This document shows positions 18,692 through 28,754 of a stretch of DNA of 64,000 nt, piece by piece. The stretch is from contig NZ_CAKLBV010000008.1 of the NCBI RefSeq assembly GCF_920984675.1, positions 48,052 to 112,051 on the forward strand, written 5' to 3'. This stretch comes from Methylobacterium sp. Leaf118. Lineage in GTDB: Bacteria; Pseudomonadota; Alphaproteobacteria; Rhizobiales; Beijerinckiaceae. Within the stretch, counting starts at the first letter, position 1; every line of letters starts with the position of its first letter. The notes under the pieces are model-generated. The model made no database searches. It had not been told where the DNA came from and saw only the letters and a program-made list of their open reading frames with translations. Both the position numbers and the translations under genes were made by a program.

Positions 18692-19159
18692 TCACGCCAG
18701 GGCGCGGGCGGCCTCGAGCACCTCCTCGACATGGCCGGGCACCTTCACCTTCGGCCAGACCCGCGCGATCCGGCCCTCGCGGTCGATCAGGAGGGTGGTG
18801 CGCTCGACCCCGAGATAGGTGCGGCCGTACATGCTCTTCTCGACCCAGACGCCGTAGGCCTCGAGCATGGTCTTGGCCTCGTCCGAGGCGAGCGGAAAGG
18901 TGAGGCCGTATTTCGCCCGGAACTTGTCGTGGCTCTTCACCGAATCGGGCGAGACGCCGATCACCCGGGTCTCCGCCGCCGCGAAGGCATCGGCGAGCCC
19001 GTTGAACCCCTGGGCCTCCAGGGTGCAGCCGCTCGTGTCGTCCTTGGGGTAGAAATAGAGCACGATCTTGTGACCGAGCAGCGCGGCGAGGCTGACGGTC
19101 TCACCGCCCGCTCCCGGTAGGGAAAAGTCGGGCGCGGTCTCCCCAGGCGCGATGGGCAT
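18692..19159 (-). CDS. bcp: Peroxiredoxin, Bcp/PrxQ family
   Basis: 155 residues. Two ATGs are adjacent; 19159 is preferred because AAGGAAGG then sits at 4-7 nt. The thioredoxin fold is complete: APDFSLPGAGG, VLYFYPKDDTSGC, then GVSPDSVKSHDKF and TLLIDREGRI. The peroxidatic cysteine is in SGCTLEAQGF. The resolving cysteine that many Bcp proteins have five residues later is replaced by Gln, so this is likely a 1-Cys type or uses another thiol. It reduces H2O2 and organic peroxides in the cytoplasm. Divergent from the AsmA-like gene, with 64 bp between starts. Confidence 0.92.
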   Translation of the reverse strand: MPIAPGETAPDFSLPGAGGETVSLAALLGHKIVLYFYPKDDTSGCTLEAQGFNGLADAFAAAETRVIGVSPDSVKSHDKFRAKYGLTFPLASDEAKTMLEAYGVWVEKSMYGRTYLGVERTTLLIDREGRIARVWPKVKVPGHVEEVLEAARALA

Positions 19160-19223
19160 CATGCCTTCCTTTCGGCCGATTGATGGTGTGCCTGTGTGAA
19201 GCACGGATCGCTCCGCACGCGCC

Positions 19224-22200
19224 ATGACGGATCGACCGAATCCTGAGGACAGGCACCCGGCGCGGCGGCCTTCCGCCCCAGGTGCAGCAGAAAACGAGTC
19301 GATGGATCAGGAAACGGCTAGGACCCTGCTCCAGGACGCGGTCGAGGCAGCCCCTCTGCGCGGCCGGCAGCGGACGGCCCGGCGCCGCCCGGTCCTGTGG
19401 TGCACGGTCCTCCTCGTCTTCCTCGTCGGGCTCGGCTCCGGACTGGCGGTGTTTCGCCTCTCGCAGGGGCCCTGGCGCATCGACGGCCTCACCCAGCGCG
19501 TCGCCGAGGCGATCGCGAGCAGCGTCGGCCCCGGATGGCGGGTGACGCTGCGCGACAGCGCCCTGGAACTCGACGCCGAATCGTCCCTGGCCCTGCGGGT
19601 CGGCGGGCTCGACGTGTACAATCCCGAGGGCGCGCTCGTGGTGCGCGCGCCGCTTGCCGTCGTCAGCCTCGACACCTGGGGCCTGCTGCGCCTCGCCGTG
19701 CAGCCGCGCTCCATCGAGTTCCGCGACCTGCAGATGACGGCCCTCGTCCACGACGACGGCTCGATCGCCTTCGCGGCCTCCGCCCCGTCGCAGGCGGACG
19801 CGGCCAAGCCCCATACCCTGCCGAGCGTCGACGCGACGCGCGGTCAGGTCTCGCCGATCTCGGCCGCGGTCGCCTCGATCTTCGGCGTGGTGCTCGATCC
19901 CGCCGGTGTCATCGGCGCCCTCGACCGGGCACGGATCACCAATGGCCGCCTCACCCTGGTGGACGACACCGCCCGCCATCGGGCCGTGTTCGAGCAGGTG
20001 AACGGCCTGTTCCACCGGGGCGCGACGAACGGCGCGCGCATCTTCGAGCTGCGCATCGACGGGCCGAACGGCGAGTGGCGCTTCGGCGGCAAGGTCCATG
20101 ACGAGGGGGAGGGGCGTCGGGCCGGCATCATCACCCTCGACGACCTCCCGGTCGCCGACCTGCTGCTCCTGTCGGGCCAGTCGAAACTGCCGATCGAGAC
20201 CGACCTGAAGCTCTCGGCCAAGGCCGACGTGGCCCTGAGGGGCGGGCGCATCGAGAGCATGAAGGCCGAGGTGAAGACCGGCGAGGGCCTGTTCGTCGTC
20301 GACGAGAAGGATTTCAACCCGGTCATCGTCGAGCAGATGCGGGCCGAGGCCCAGTGGGACGAGGGCCGCCGCGTCCTCGACATCACCGCCATCGACTACA
20401 AGGGCGGCGGCAACGACGTGCATTTCACCGGGGCCTTCGCCATCGGCCCGGCGGGCGCCGAGGATGCCTGGACCTTCGACTTCGCCGGCAAGGACGCCCT
20501 GCTCCGGGGCGCCGCGCGCTTCGATCCGTCCTTCCGGGTCGGCGAGATCACGGGGCGGCTCACCGGCCGCGCGGGCGGCGTGAACATCGAATCGGTCGCC
20601 GTCTCGGGGAACGGCCTCAACGGCCGGCTCAGCGGCACGGTCGGCACCCGTGGGGACGAGGACGGCCTCACGCTCCACATCCTCGCCCAGGACACCGACG
20701 GGCGCATCGCCCTGCGGCTCTGGCCGGAGAACATCGCGCCTGCCGTGCGCAACTACCTCGTCGACGAGCTGCGCGGCGGCCGGCTCGACCGGGCGGATAT
20801 CCGGGTCGACCTGAGCGGCACCGAATTGGCCGCCGCGACCCGCGGCGATCCGATGCCGGACCACGGCCTCAACGCCGCCTTCGCCGTCTCCGACGCCATG
20901 CTCGCCATCTCCAACGACGCGCCGCCGCTCAGCCACGGCCGCGTGTCGGGCGTCATCACCGGGCGCACGACCACGATCCAGAACGCGACCGCGGAGGTCC
21001 GGCTCTCCGACAGCCGCGCCCTGTCGATCACCGAGGGCGCCTTCCTGATCCGCGATCCCCAGCCCGACCGGATCGTCGCCCAGGTGGGCCTGCGGCTGGC
21101 GGGCAGCGCCGATTCCCTCGCCGCGCTCCTCGAGACGCGGATGTTCAAGGGCCTGACCGGCGCCGAGATCGATCCGAACGCGATCCGCGGCCGGGCCGAC
21201 CTGCGCATCGACGTGCCGATCAACCTCAAGCAGGTGCCGGACCTCGCCGACCTGCCGGTCACGCTCTCCGGCACCCTGACCGACCTCTCCCTGGACAAGG
21301 CGGTCGGGAAGGACCGGTTCGAATCCGGCCGCTTCGCGATCAATTTCGACCGCAGCGGCTTCGCCCTGAAGGGCGAGGGCCGGATGCTCGGCACCCCGGT
21401 CGCGATCGATCTGCGCCAGCCGAAGCCCGGCAGTCCCGGCGAGGCGGTGGTGACGCTCGCCCTCGACGACGCCTTTCGCAGTCGCCGGGGCCTGCCGGCC
21501 GCGCCGCAGCTCGCCGGCACGATTCCCGCGCGCATCGTCGTGCCCATCGGCCGCCCGGCCTCGGCCGGAAAGGCGCCGATGCGGGTCGAGGCGGACCTGA
21601 CTCGCGCCGCCATCGACGGGCTCCTGCCCGGCTGGTCCAAGGCCGCGGGCCGGGCCGGCCGCCTGACCCTCTCCCTCGTCGAGGGGGTGAACGGCCAGAT
21701 GGAGCTGCGCGACATCGCCCTCGACGCCGCCCCCGCGATGGCCCGCGGCAGCGCGACGGTCTCGGCCGAGGGCGGCCTGGAGCGGGCGGATTTCACGAGC
21801 CTCAAGCTCTCGCCGGGCGACGACATGCGCGTCAGCCTCGATCGCGCGGGCAGTGGCTACAAGGTCGCCGTGAAGGGCGCCGTGGCCGATGCCCGCCCCT
21901 TCCTCAAGAGTCTGACGAGCGCGGACAGCAAGGGAGGCAAGGATTCCGGCAAGGACATCGAGGCGGAGATCGGCCTCAACATCCTGTCCGGCTTCAACGG
22001 GGAATCGCTGACCAACGCCACCCTCAAGGCGAGCCTGCGCGGGGGAGACGTGCGCTCGGCCCAGTTCCGCGGCCGGTTCGGCGGCGCCGCCGTCGCGGCC
22101 ACCGTGTCCAAGGGCGAGCGCGGCCTGCCGCTGCTCGCCCTCGAATCCGCCGATTCCGGCGCGACCCTGCGCTTCTTCGACATCTACCGGCGGATGCATG

Positions 22201-22751
22201 GCGGGCGGCTGGCGCTGAGCCTCTACCTCAATGACGGTCCCCAGACCGGGATCGTCCAGATCAAGGACTTCGCCCTGCGCAACGAGCCGGCCCTGTCCAG
22301 CATCGTGGCGCAGGGACCGACGCCGGCGGATGCCCGCCGGGGCGTGCCCAACGCCAACGATGTCGCCTTCGACAAGATGCGCGCGAACTTCACCCGCAGC
22401 GGCTCGCGGGTGAGCTTCACCGACGCGGCGATCTCCAACGCCGCCATGGGCTTCACCGCGGGCGGCTGGCTCGACACCGCCAAGGAGCGGACCCAGATCG
22501 ACGGCACCTTCGTGCCGCTCTACGGGCTCAACAACGTGGTGGCGCATGTGCCCCTGGTCGGACCGCTGCTGGCGGGCGGCAACAACGAGGGCCTGTTCGC
22601 GGTCAATTTCAACGTCTCCGGGCCCATCGCCAAGCCGACGGTGAACGTGAACCCGCTCTCGGCGGTGGCCCCGGGCTTCCTGCGCAAGCTGTTCGGCGCG
22701 GGAAGCGGCGACGCCTACGCCAACGGCGCGCCGCCGACGCCGGAGCGCTGA
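19224..22751 (+). CDS. AsmA-like / YhdP-type giant envelope protein (DUF3971)
   Basis: 1175 residues. A Pro/Arg-rich cytoplasmic lead is followed by one transmembrane segment (about residues 57-77, LWCTVLLVFLVGLGSGLAV). The rest is a long beta-rich periplasmic part with a DUF3971 region in the middle and an AsmA_2-type C-terminus (GLNNVVAHVPLVGPLLAGG; GLFAVNFNVSGPIAKPTVNVNPLSA). Relatives (YhdP, TamB, AsmA) form hydrophobic grooves that carry phospholipids between inner and outer membranes; that role is inferred here. The gene is single on its strand. Confidence 0.85.
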   Translation: MTDRPNPEDRHPARRPSAPGAAENESMDQETARTLLQDAVEAAPLRGRQRTARRRPVLWCTVLLVFLVGLGSGLAVFRLSQGPWRIDGLTQRVAEAIASSVGPGWRVTLRDSALELDAESSLALRVGGLDVYNPEGALVVRAPLAVVSLDTWGLLRLAVQPRSIEFRDLQMTALVHDDGSIAFAASAPSQADAAKPHTLPSVDATRGQVSPISAAVASIFGVVLDPAGVIGALDRARITNGRLTLVDDTARHRAVFEQVNGLFHRGATNGARIFELRIDGPNGEWRFGGKVHDEGEGRRAGIITLDDLPVADLLLLSGQSKLPIETDLKLSAKADVALRGGRIESMKAEVKTGEGLFVVDEKDFNPVIVEQMRAEAQWDEGRRVLDITAIDYKGGGNDVHFTGAFAIGPAGAEDAWTFDFAGKDALLRGAARFDPSFRVGEITGRLTGRAGGVNIESVAVSGNGLNGRLSGTVGTRGDEDGLTLHILAQDTDGRIALRLWPENIAPAVRNYLVDELRGGRLDRADIRVDLSGTELAAATRGDPMPDHGLNAAFAVSDAMLAISNDAPPLSHGRVSGVITGRTTTIQNATAEVRLSDSRALSITEGAFLIRDPQPDRIVAQVGLRLAGSADSLAALLETRMFKGLTGAEIDPNAIRGRADLRIDVPINLKQVPDLADLPVTLSGTLTDLSLDKAVGKDRFESGRFAINFDRSGFALKGEGRMLGTPVAIDLRQPKPGSPGEAVVTLALDDAFRSRRGLPAAPQLAGTIPARIVVPIGRPASAGKAPMRVEADLTRAAIDGLLPGWSKAAGRAGRLTLSLVEGVNGQMELRDIALDAAPAMARGSATVSAEGGLERADFTSLKLSPGDDMRVSLDRAGSGYKVAVKGAVADARPFLKSLTSADSKGGKDSGKDIEAEIGLNILSGFNGESLTNATLKASLRGGDVRSAQFRGRFGGAAVAATVSKGERGLPLLALESADSGATLRFFDIYRRMHGGRLALSLYLNDGPQTGIVQIKDFALRNEPALSSIVAQGPTPADARRGVPNANDVAFDKMRANFTRSGSRVSFTDAAISNAAMGFTAGGWLDTAKERTQIDGTFVPLYGLNNVVAHVPLVGPLLAGGNNEGLFAVNFNVSGPIAKPTVNVNPLSAVAPGFLRKLFGAGSGDAYANGAPPTPER

Positions 22752-22836
22752 GGCCGCGCGGTTTCATCCCGTCGCCCGATCCGCCCCGTGTCATGGAACG
22801 CGCGGGGCACGCTCCCGCCGCGATCGACCGCGACGG

Positions 22837-24291
22837 TCAGGCGAGCGCCAGCAGCCGGTCGCAGTCGAGATGCGTCTCCAGATGGTCGGCGAACCGGTCG
22901 AGCACCGTCTCGATGCCGGCCTCGTAATCCTGCGCCGAGGCGGCCGCCCCGAGCCGGGCGAGCCAGGCCGCGCGCTGGCGGTCGTCGGCGAACAGGCCGT
23001 GGACATAGGTGCCGGCCACGCGTCCGTCGGCGGAGACGGCCCCGTCCAAACGCCCGTCGGCGAAGCGCAGGAGCGGCCGCCGCGTGTCCGGCCCGCGGGT
23101 GTCGCCGACATGCATCTCGTAGCCCGTGAAGGGCTCGCCGTCGGCCAGCGTCGCGCCCGTCACCGCGACGAGGCGCTTCTCCCCCGTCATCACCGTCTCG
23201 ACATCGAGGAGGCCGAGGCCCGGAAGCGTGCGGGGCTCGCCCTCGATCCCGTCCGGGTCGGCGATGGTGCGGCCGAGCATCTGATAGCCGCCGCACAGGC
23301 CGAGCACCCGCCCGCCCCGGCGGAGATGGGCGCGGATGTCGATGTCCCAGCCCTGCGCCCGCAGGAAGGCGAAATCGTCGATCGTGGTCTTCGAGCCCGG
23401 CAGCAGGATCAGCGCGGCCTCCGCCGGGATCGGCTCCCCGGGGCGCACGAACCGGACGGCGAGGCCGGGCTCCTGGCGCAGGGGATCGAGGTCGTCGAAA
23501 TTGGCGATGTGGGGCAGGACCGGCACGGCCACGAGCGGCACGCCCAAACGGGTCTCGCCAGGCGCGTCGAGGGCGAGCGCGTCCTCCGGCGGCAGCCTTG
23601 CGGCCTCGGGGAAAAACGGCACGAGGCCGAGCGCGGCCCAGCCGGTGCGTGCCGCGATGAGGTCCATCCCGTCGGCGAACAGGCTCGGATCGCCCCGGAA
23701 CCGGTTGACGATGAAGCCGCGGATCATCGCGGCATCCTCGGGGTCGAGCACGGCCTGGGTGCCGACGAGGCTCGCGATGACGCCGCCGCGGTCGATGTCG
23801 CCGACGAGCACCACCGGCGTGCCGGTCGCCCGGGCAAAGCCCATATTGGCGATGTCGCCCCGGCGCAGATTGACCTCGGCCGGCGAGCCGGCCCCCTCCA
23901 CCAGAACGAGGTCGGCCTGCGCGCGAAGATGCGCGAAGCTGTCGAGGACGGAGGCCAGCAGGCGCGGCTTCCAGGCCTGGTACTCGCGGGCCCTGGCGGT
24001 CCCGATCATCCGCCCCTGCACGACCACCTGCGCGCCGACCTCGCTCTGGGGCTTGAGCAGAACCGGGTTCATGTGGACGGAGGGCGCCACCCGGGAGGCT
24101 CGGGCCTGGAGCGCCTGGGCACGCCCGATCTCGCCGCCATCGGCCGTGACGGCGGCGTTGTTCGACATGTTCTGCGGCTTGAACGGGCGGACCGTGAGGC
24201 CCCGCCGGGTGAAGGCGCGGGCGAGCCCGGCCACCAGCAGCGACTTGCCGACATCGGAGCCGCTGCCCTGGATCATCAGGGCGCGGGTCAT
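22837..24291 (-). CDS. cobQ: Cobyric acid synthase
   Basis: 484 residues from ATG 24291, preceded by GAGGAAA. The N-terminal domain has a dethiobiotin-synthetase-like P-loop (GSGSDVGKS) and the family block [14 protein letters not shown]. The C-terminal class I glutamine amidotransferase domain keeps its catalytic Cys333 ([11 protein letters not shown]) and His431 (YVHGLF). CobQ amidates four carboxylates of adenosyl-cobyrinic acid a,c-diamide in B12 synthesis. It lies 80 bp downstream of cobK and is probably co-transcribed. No other cob genes are in the window. Confidence 0.95.
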   Translation of the reverse strand: MTRALMIQGSGSDVGKSLLVAGLARAFTRRGLTVRPFKPQNMSNNAAVTADGGEIGRAQALQARASRVAPSVHMNPVLLKPQSEVGAQVVVQGRMIGTARAREYQAWKPRLLASVLDSFAHLRAQADLVLVEGAGSPAEVNLRRGDIANMGFARATGTPVVLVGDIDRGGVIASLVGTQAVLDPEDAAMIRGFIVNRFRGDPSLFADGMDLIAARTGWAALGLVPFFPEAARLPPEDALALDAPGETRLGVPLVAVPVLPHIANFDDLDPLRQEPGLAVRFVRPGEPIPAEAALILLPGSKTTIDDFAFLRAQGWDIDIRAHLRRGGRVLGLCGGYQMLGRTIADPDGIEGEPRTLPGLGLLDVETVMTGEKRLVAVTGATLADGEPFTGYEMHVGDTRGPDTRRPLLRFADGRLDGAVSADGRVAGTYVHGLFADDRQRAAWLARLGAAASAQDYEAGIETVLDRFADHLETHLDCDRLLALA

Positions 24292-24371
24292 CGGCGGGTT
24301 TCCTCTGGGCGCGGCATCGGGTCTGCCTTGGCATTCCGGTGCGCGCCCGTCGAGGGGCGCGTCGGCGCAGC

Positions 24372-25184
24372 CTACGCGCCGGTCGATCCGGCGGGAGCGG
24401 TCACGCCGGCCTCCAGCCAAGCGAGGGCGTCCCGGGCGTCGGCGACGACCGGCACCTCGGGCACGGGCGGGCGCTCAACGATCAAGACGGGCAGTCCCAG
24501 ACGGCGGGCCGCCTCGATCTTGGCGTAGGTCGCGGCACCGCCCGCATTCTTCGTCACCAGCAGATCCGTCCGGAACTCGCGCATCAGCGCCACCTCGTCC
24601 TCCACGGAGAAGGGACCGCGGGCGCCGATCCAGGCGAGGTCGGGCAGGGGCAGGGAATCGAGCGGCTCGATCGAGCGGACCAGATAGGCGTGCTGGGGCG
24701 CGGTCGCGAAGGCGCCGACCTCCTGGCGCCCCACGGTGAGGAACACCCGCCGCGGGGCCGCGCCCAAAGCCGGGACGCAGGCGGCCACGCTCTCCACCGT
24801 CCGCCATCGGTCTCCGGCCTGCGGCGTCCAGGGCGGGCGGCGCAGGGCGAGCAGCGTCGCGCCCGCCTGAGCGCAGGCCCGCGCCGCGTTGGCGGAGATG
24901 CGGACCGCGAAAGGATGGGTCGCGTCGATCACCCGGTCGATCGCCGAAGCGGCGAGCCACGCGGCCAGCCCCTCCGGCCCGCCGAACCCGCCGATCCGGG
25001 TCCGCAGCGGCCCGAGCCGCGGCGCCCGCGTACGGCCGGCAAGGGACAGGGTGACGTCGAAGGCGGGCCGCCCGGCCAGCAGGGCGGCCAGCGCGCTCGC
25101 CTCGCTCGTGCCGCCGAGCACGAGAATTTTCAGGGGAGGGCTCCCGCCCTCCGCCGCCTGCCCCTGGTCGGCCACGTTCGTCAT
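24372..25184 (-). CDS. cobK: Precorrin-6A reductase
   Basis: 270 residues from ATG 25184. [15 protein letters not shown] is the N-terminal nucleotide-binding loop; [30 protein letters not shown] and [22 protein letters not shown] are CobK signatures. It reduces precorrin-6A to precorrin-6B with NADPH in the aerobic B12 pathway. Divergent from dinB with only 45 bp between starts, which leaves no space for a cobalamin riboswitch. Confidence 0.93.
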   Translation of the reverse strand: MTNVADQGQAAEGGSPPLKILVLGGTSEASALAALLAGRPAFDVTLSLAGRTRAPRLGPLRTRIGGFGGPEGLAAWLAASAIDRVIDATHPFAVRISANAARACAQAGATLLALRRPPWTPQAGDRWRTVESVAACVPALGAAPRRVFLTVGRQEVGAFATAPQHAYLVRSIEPLDSLPLPDLAWIGARGPFSVEDEVALMREFRTDLLVTKNAGGAATYAKIEAARRLGLPVLIVERPPVPEVPVVADARDALAWLEAGVTAPAGSTGA

Positions 25185-25229
25185 TCGTACTGTCGATCCG
25201 AGATCCGCCGGCGGGAGGATCGCCGAGGC

Positions 25230-26558
25230 GTGAGCAGGCTCCCCGTGTCCCCCTTCTGCCGCGATTGCCTGACGACGCAAGCCGAAGGCAGCCTGCGCTG
25301 CCGCGCCTGCGGCTCGCCGCGGCTGCTGGCGCACCCGGCCCGGGACCGTCTCGCCATCGCCCATGTGGATTGCGACGCCTTCTACGCGGCGGTCGAGAAG
25401 CGCGACGACCCCTCCCTGCGCGACCGGCCGCTCATCGTCGGCGGCGGAAAGCGGGGCGTCGTCGCGACGGCCTGCTACCTCGCCCGCATCTCCGGCGTGC
25501 GCTCGGCCATGCCGATGTTCGAGGCGCTCAAGCGCTGCCCCGACGCGGTCGTGCTGCGGCCCGACATGGAGAAATACGCCCGGGTCGGGCGCGAGGTGCG
25601 GGCGATGATGCTGGCCCTGACCCCGCTGGTCGAGCCGGTCTCGATCGACGAGGCCTTCCTCGATCTCTCGGGCACCGAGCGGCTGCACGGCACGAGCCCG
25701 GCGCTGACCCTCGCCCGGTTCGCCGTGCGGGTGGAGGCCGAAATCGGCATCACCGTCTCGGTCGGTCTCTCGGCCAACAAATTCCTGGCCAAGATCGCCT
25801 CGGAGCTCGACAAGCCCCGCGGCTTCGCGATCCTCGATCCCGACGAGGCCGCCGCCTTCCTGGCGGAACGGCCGGTCGGCATCCTCCCCGGCATCGGCGA
25901 GAGCGCCCGGACGCGGCTCGCCGGCCTGAACGTCCACCGGGTCGGGGACCTCGCGCGGGTCGATCCCGAGCGCCTGCAGACGGCCCTGGGCCGCGACGCT
26001 TTGCGCCTCGTCGGCCTCGCCGCCGGCCGGGACGGGCGGCCGGTCCGCCCGACCCGCGAGGCCAAGAGCGTCTCGGCGGAGACGACGTTTGCCGCCGATC
26101 TCGCCCGGTTCGAGGACCTGCGCCCGATCCTGTGGCGCCTGTGCGAGCGGGTCTCGGCCCGGCTCAAGCGGTCGGGCCTCGCGGCCGGCAGCGTCACCCT
26201 GAAGCTCAAGGATGCGCGCTTCCGCCTGCGCACCCGCACCCGCGGCGGCCTGAACCCCACGCAGCTCGCCGAGACTCTGTTCGGCCATGCCGAGCCGATG
26301 CTGCGCGCGGCCTGCGACGGCACGGCGTTCCGGCTGCTCGGCATCGGCGGGGGCGATCTCTGCGCCGGCCTGCATGCCGACCGGGGCGACCTCGCCGATC
26401 AGGGCATCGAGCGGGTGGCCCGCCGCGAGGCGGCCCTCGACCGCCTGCGCGAAAAATTCGGGAGTGGCGCGATCCAGCGGGGCCTGGTCTTCACCGGAAC
26501 CGGAGCGCCGCGGCGAACGGCGCCGGCCCCCGAGACCAAGGCCGATCCGCCGCGATAG
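25230..26558 (+). CDS. dinB: DNA polymerase IV with N-terminal Cys4 finger
   Basis: 442 residues from GTG 25230, which has GGGAGGAT upstream. Residues 9-29 carry two CxxC pairs (FCRDCL and RCRACGS), a small zinc-ribbon lead found in many alphaproteobacterial DinB proteins. The Y-family core follows: HVDCDAFYAAVEKRDDP, the catalytic SIDEAFLDLSG, SVGLSANKFLAKIASE and the GIGESARTRLAGL HhH region, then the little finger. It performs translesion synthesis. The usual C-terminal beta-clamp motif is not obvious. Divergent from cobK. Confidence 0.9.
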   Translation: MSRLPVSPFCRDCLTTQAEGSLRCRACGSPRLLAHPARDRLAIAHVDCDAFYAAVEKRDDPSLRDRPLIVGGGKRGVVATACYLARISGVRSAMPMFEALKRCPDAVVLRPDMEKYARVGREVRAMMLALTPLVEPVSIDEAFLDLSGTERLHGTSPALTLARFAVRVEAEIGITVSVGLSANKFLAKIASELDKPRGFAILDPDEAAAFLAERPVGILPGIGESARTRLAGLNVHRVGDLARVDPERLQTALGRDALRLVGLAAGRDGRPVRPTREAKSVSAETTFAADLARFEDLRPILWRLCERVSARLKRSGLAAGSVTLKLKDARFRLRTRTRGGLNPTQLAETLFGHAEPMLRAACDGTAFRLLGIGGGDLCAGLHADRGDLADQGIERVARREAALDRLREKFGSGAIQRGLVFTGTGAPRRTAPAPETKADPPR

Positions 26559-26675
26559 GCCGGGCCTCGGGGCGAGAGGCCCGGGACAAAGCGGCTGGGA
26601 GACATCAAGACCTGGCGGGGACGCCGCGCGTCCCCCGAACACCGTCTCACGCGTTAGCGCGCAGCGCCCGCTCCG

Positions 26676-27539
26676 TCACCGCTTGCACTCGCCGTCCTTG
26701 GCATCCGCCTTGGGCAGGTCGAGCTGCGCCATGGTGCCGGAAATGGCGAAGTCGCCGTAATCGAGGTTCAGCCGCCCGCTGACGCCGTTCTCGTAGAGAT
26801 CGAAGGTGAGCGTGTAGATCGGGGTACGCTCGCCCTCGCCGGGCGTGAAGTAGCTGAGCGTCACCGGCCAGCGGCGCATGGTGGCGAAGTCGCCCTCGCG
26901 CAGGGGCTTGTCGCGCTCGGTCTGGGCGGCCGGCGCGGCGCTCGGACGGCCGATCACCGCCAGCGTGTCGTAGACCTTGCGGCCGTCGTCCGAGCCGTCG
27001 AACACCTTGGCGGACACCGTGGTCTCGCCAGCCTTGGCCGCCTGGATCAGCCGGATCATGTGGTGGACCGGAAACATCACCTCGCCGCCGGCCTGGAACT
27101 GGTCGCGCTTGGGCTCCTTCAGCCGCACCTTCAGCGCGTCGGGGCCGGCCTCCGCCGTGCCGTCGACGCCCGCGGCGGAGGCAGCGTTGTTGAACCGGGT
27201 CTCGGAGCGGAAGCGGAATTGGCCGCCATCGCCGCTCTCGAAGGTGGTGTTGCGCAGGTCCGAGGTGCGGTCGCCGGATTCCGACGAGGTCAGCATCGTC
27301 ACCTGCCGCGTCTGCATGGTGTAGCCGCGGCAGGCATCGCCCGAGAAGTCGATGACGATGCGCCCGCGCACGCTCTCGACCGCCCGCGTACCCTCCGAGC
27401 GGGCGAGCGTCAGGTCGTAGACTGCGCGGTGGTGGACGAGCCGGGTCGCCGTCTCGTTCGGGACCGGAGCGGCCGGCCCCGCCGCCGATGCGCCGGTTGC
27501 GGCGAGGATCAGAAGGGCCGGTGCGAGGCGCAGGCGCAT
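26676..27539 (-). CDS. eipB: Cell envelope integrity protein EipB (DUF1849)
   Basis: 287 residues with a signal peptide ending ASAAG (about 1-20). The mature protein opens HHRAVYDLTLARSEGTRAVE, typical of EipB, and has the beta-strand-rich middle with FRSETRFNN. Two cysteines, C70 (GDACRGYT) and C285 (GECKR), match the positions of the disulfide that closes the beta-spiral of Brucella EipB. It is a periplasmic protein needed for envelope integrity. Divergent from gcrA, convergent with dinB. Confidence 0.88.
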   Translation of the reverse strand: MRLRLAPALLILAATGASAAGPAAPVPNETATRLVHHRAVYDLTLARSEGTRAVESVRGRIVIDFSGDACRGYTMQTRQVTMLTSSESGDRTSDLRNTTFESGDGGQFRFRSETRFNNAASAAGVDGTAEAGPDALKVRLKEPKRDQFQAGGEVMFPVHHMIRLIQAAKAGETTVSAKVFDGSDDGRKVYDTLAVIGRPSAAPAAQTERDKPLREGDFATMRRWPVTLSYFTPGEGERTPIYTLTFDLYENGVSGRLNLDYGDFAISGTMAQLDLPKADAKDGECKR

Positions 27540-28036
27540 GCGAACTCCGGTGTCGATGGTTCATCTCCGGGGGGGCGAAGGCCCGCCGCCGATGCCCGAG
27601 AGATAGTCGATACGCCCGATCCGGCAAACGCCCCGGTCGCGGGACCCAGCCGACGGGCCGGACGGGCCGGACGATCGGGCGGGCGGCGCGCACCGGGACG
27701 AGACGGCGCATCGCTCAAATTTTACGTTGATTGACAGAGATTTGGTCAGGGGCGCGCCCCTCGGTCGGGGACGCGGCACGCGGCGGGGCCGGCCGGGTTT
27801 CGGGTTCGGACCGATTGGCAGTGGAAACCCGTCCGGGCCGGTCCGCGACCCTTGCTCCCCGGTCGAGCTGTCCTGTAGTCTCCGGACGTCGCCCGCCGCG
27901 GGTTGGCGATGTGTTAACCGACATGTGCCGGGCCGGCGCGATCACCCGCGCAACGGGCCGGCACGCCGTGGGCGGGCCGGAGGCACCGGTACGACTTTTC
28001 CGGCCTGTGCAGGGTCGGGTCGCTGTGGAGGGGGCA
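27540..28036. other. Divergent promoter region between eipB and gcrA
   Basis: About 500 bp without a supported gene. A patch at 27716-27745 is AT-rich for this genome and contains a perfect TTGACA at 27731, but no fitting -10 hexamer follows at 16-18 bp. I see no GANTC (CcrM) site and no TTAA-N7-TTAA CtrA box here. Confidence 0.5.
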
Positions 28037-28582
28037 ATGACGGAAGCGGTCCCGAGCTGGACGGATGAGCGCGTGGAGCTGCTTCGGCGCCTCTGGGACG
28101 ATGGCCTGAGCGCCAGCCAGATCGCCCTTCAGATCGGCGGCATCTCGCGCAACGCCGTGATCGGCAAGGTCCACCGTCTCGGGCTCGCCGGCCGGGTCAA
28201 GCCGATCGGCCCGGCCCCCGTGAACGGGCGCCGCCGGGACGAGGACGCGGCGGTCGAGATCGAGGCGGTGCTGGCCGCAGAGGAGCCGACCCTGCCGGAG
28301 CCGCCCGCCATCGTCACCCATCGCCCCGCGCCGAACTTCCCCCTCGAGCCGGTGCCGGCCCCGCCGCAGCCGGTCGCGCTCGCCGTGTCCGAGCGGGTCA
28401 CCATCATGGACCTGCGGGATTCCATGTGCCGCTGGCCGATGGGCGATCCGACCTCGCCGGACTTCCGCTTCTGCGGAGGCCGCGCCATCACCGGGCTTCC
28501 CTATTGCACCCAGCACGCCCAGGTCGCCTACCAGCCGGCCGCCGAGCGCAAGCGCGACCGTCGCGTCGCCGGATTCCGCTAG
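28037..28582 (+). CDS. gcrA: GcrA cell-cycle regulator
   Basis: 181 residues from ATG 28037 with GGAGGGGG 1-8 nt upstream. The N-terminal helix-turn-helix WTDERVELLRRLWDDGLSAS...ISRNAVIGKVHRLGLAGR binds DNA containing methylated GANTC sites. A Pro-rich linker (about 60-120) leads to the C-terminal region DLRDSMCRWPMGDPTSPDF with FCGGRAITGLPYC, which in Caulobacter GcrA contacts domain 2 of sigma70. It activates methylation-dependent cell-cycle genes. Single gene. Confidence 0.95.
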   Translation: MTEAVPSWTDERVELLRRLWDDGLSASQIALQIGGISRNAVIGKVHRLGLAGRVKPIGPAPVNGRRRDEDAAVEIEAVLAAEEPTLPEPPAIVTHRPAPNFPLEPVPAPPQPVALAVSERVTIMDLRDSMCRWPMGDPTSPDFRFCGGRAITGLPYCTQHAQVAYQPAAERKRDRRVAGFR

Positions 28583-28754
28583 GAAGGCGCGCCGACCGGC
28601 TGATGTGGGTCGGGGCGGGCAAGGTCAGCGGCGTTTTCCGGGTCGATCCGTCACCGCGGGGCCTGCGCACCCGTCATGGCGCGCGCCAGCATAGCACCAT
28701 GGCAGGGGCCGGCGGCTTCGCCCCGGTTGTCGGCCCGGGTCGCTGCGGACGCGG

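Noticed and set aside
19101..22547. A 1148-codon minus-strand open frame
   Set aside because: Antisense to the AsmA-like gene, composition of a shadow frame.
24292..25229. Cobalamin riboswitch for cobK/cobQ
   Set aside because: Only 45 bp separate cobK from dinB and 80 bp separate cobK from cobQ, and no B12-box-like sequence was seen.
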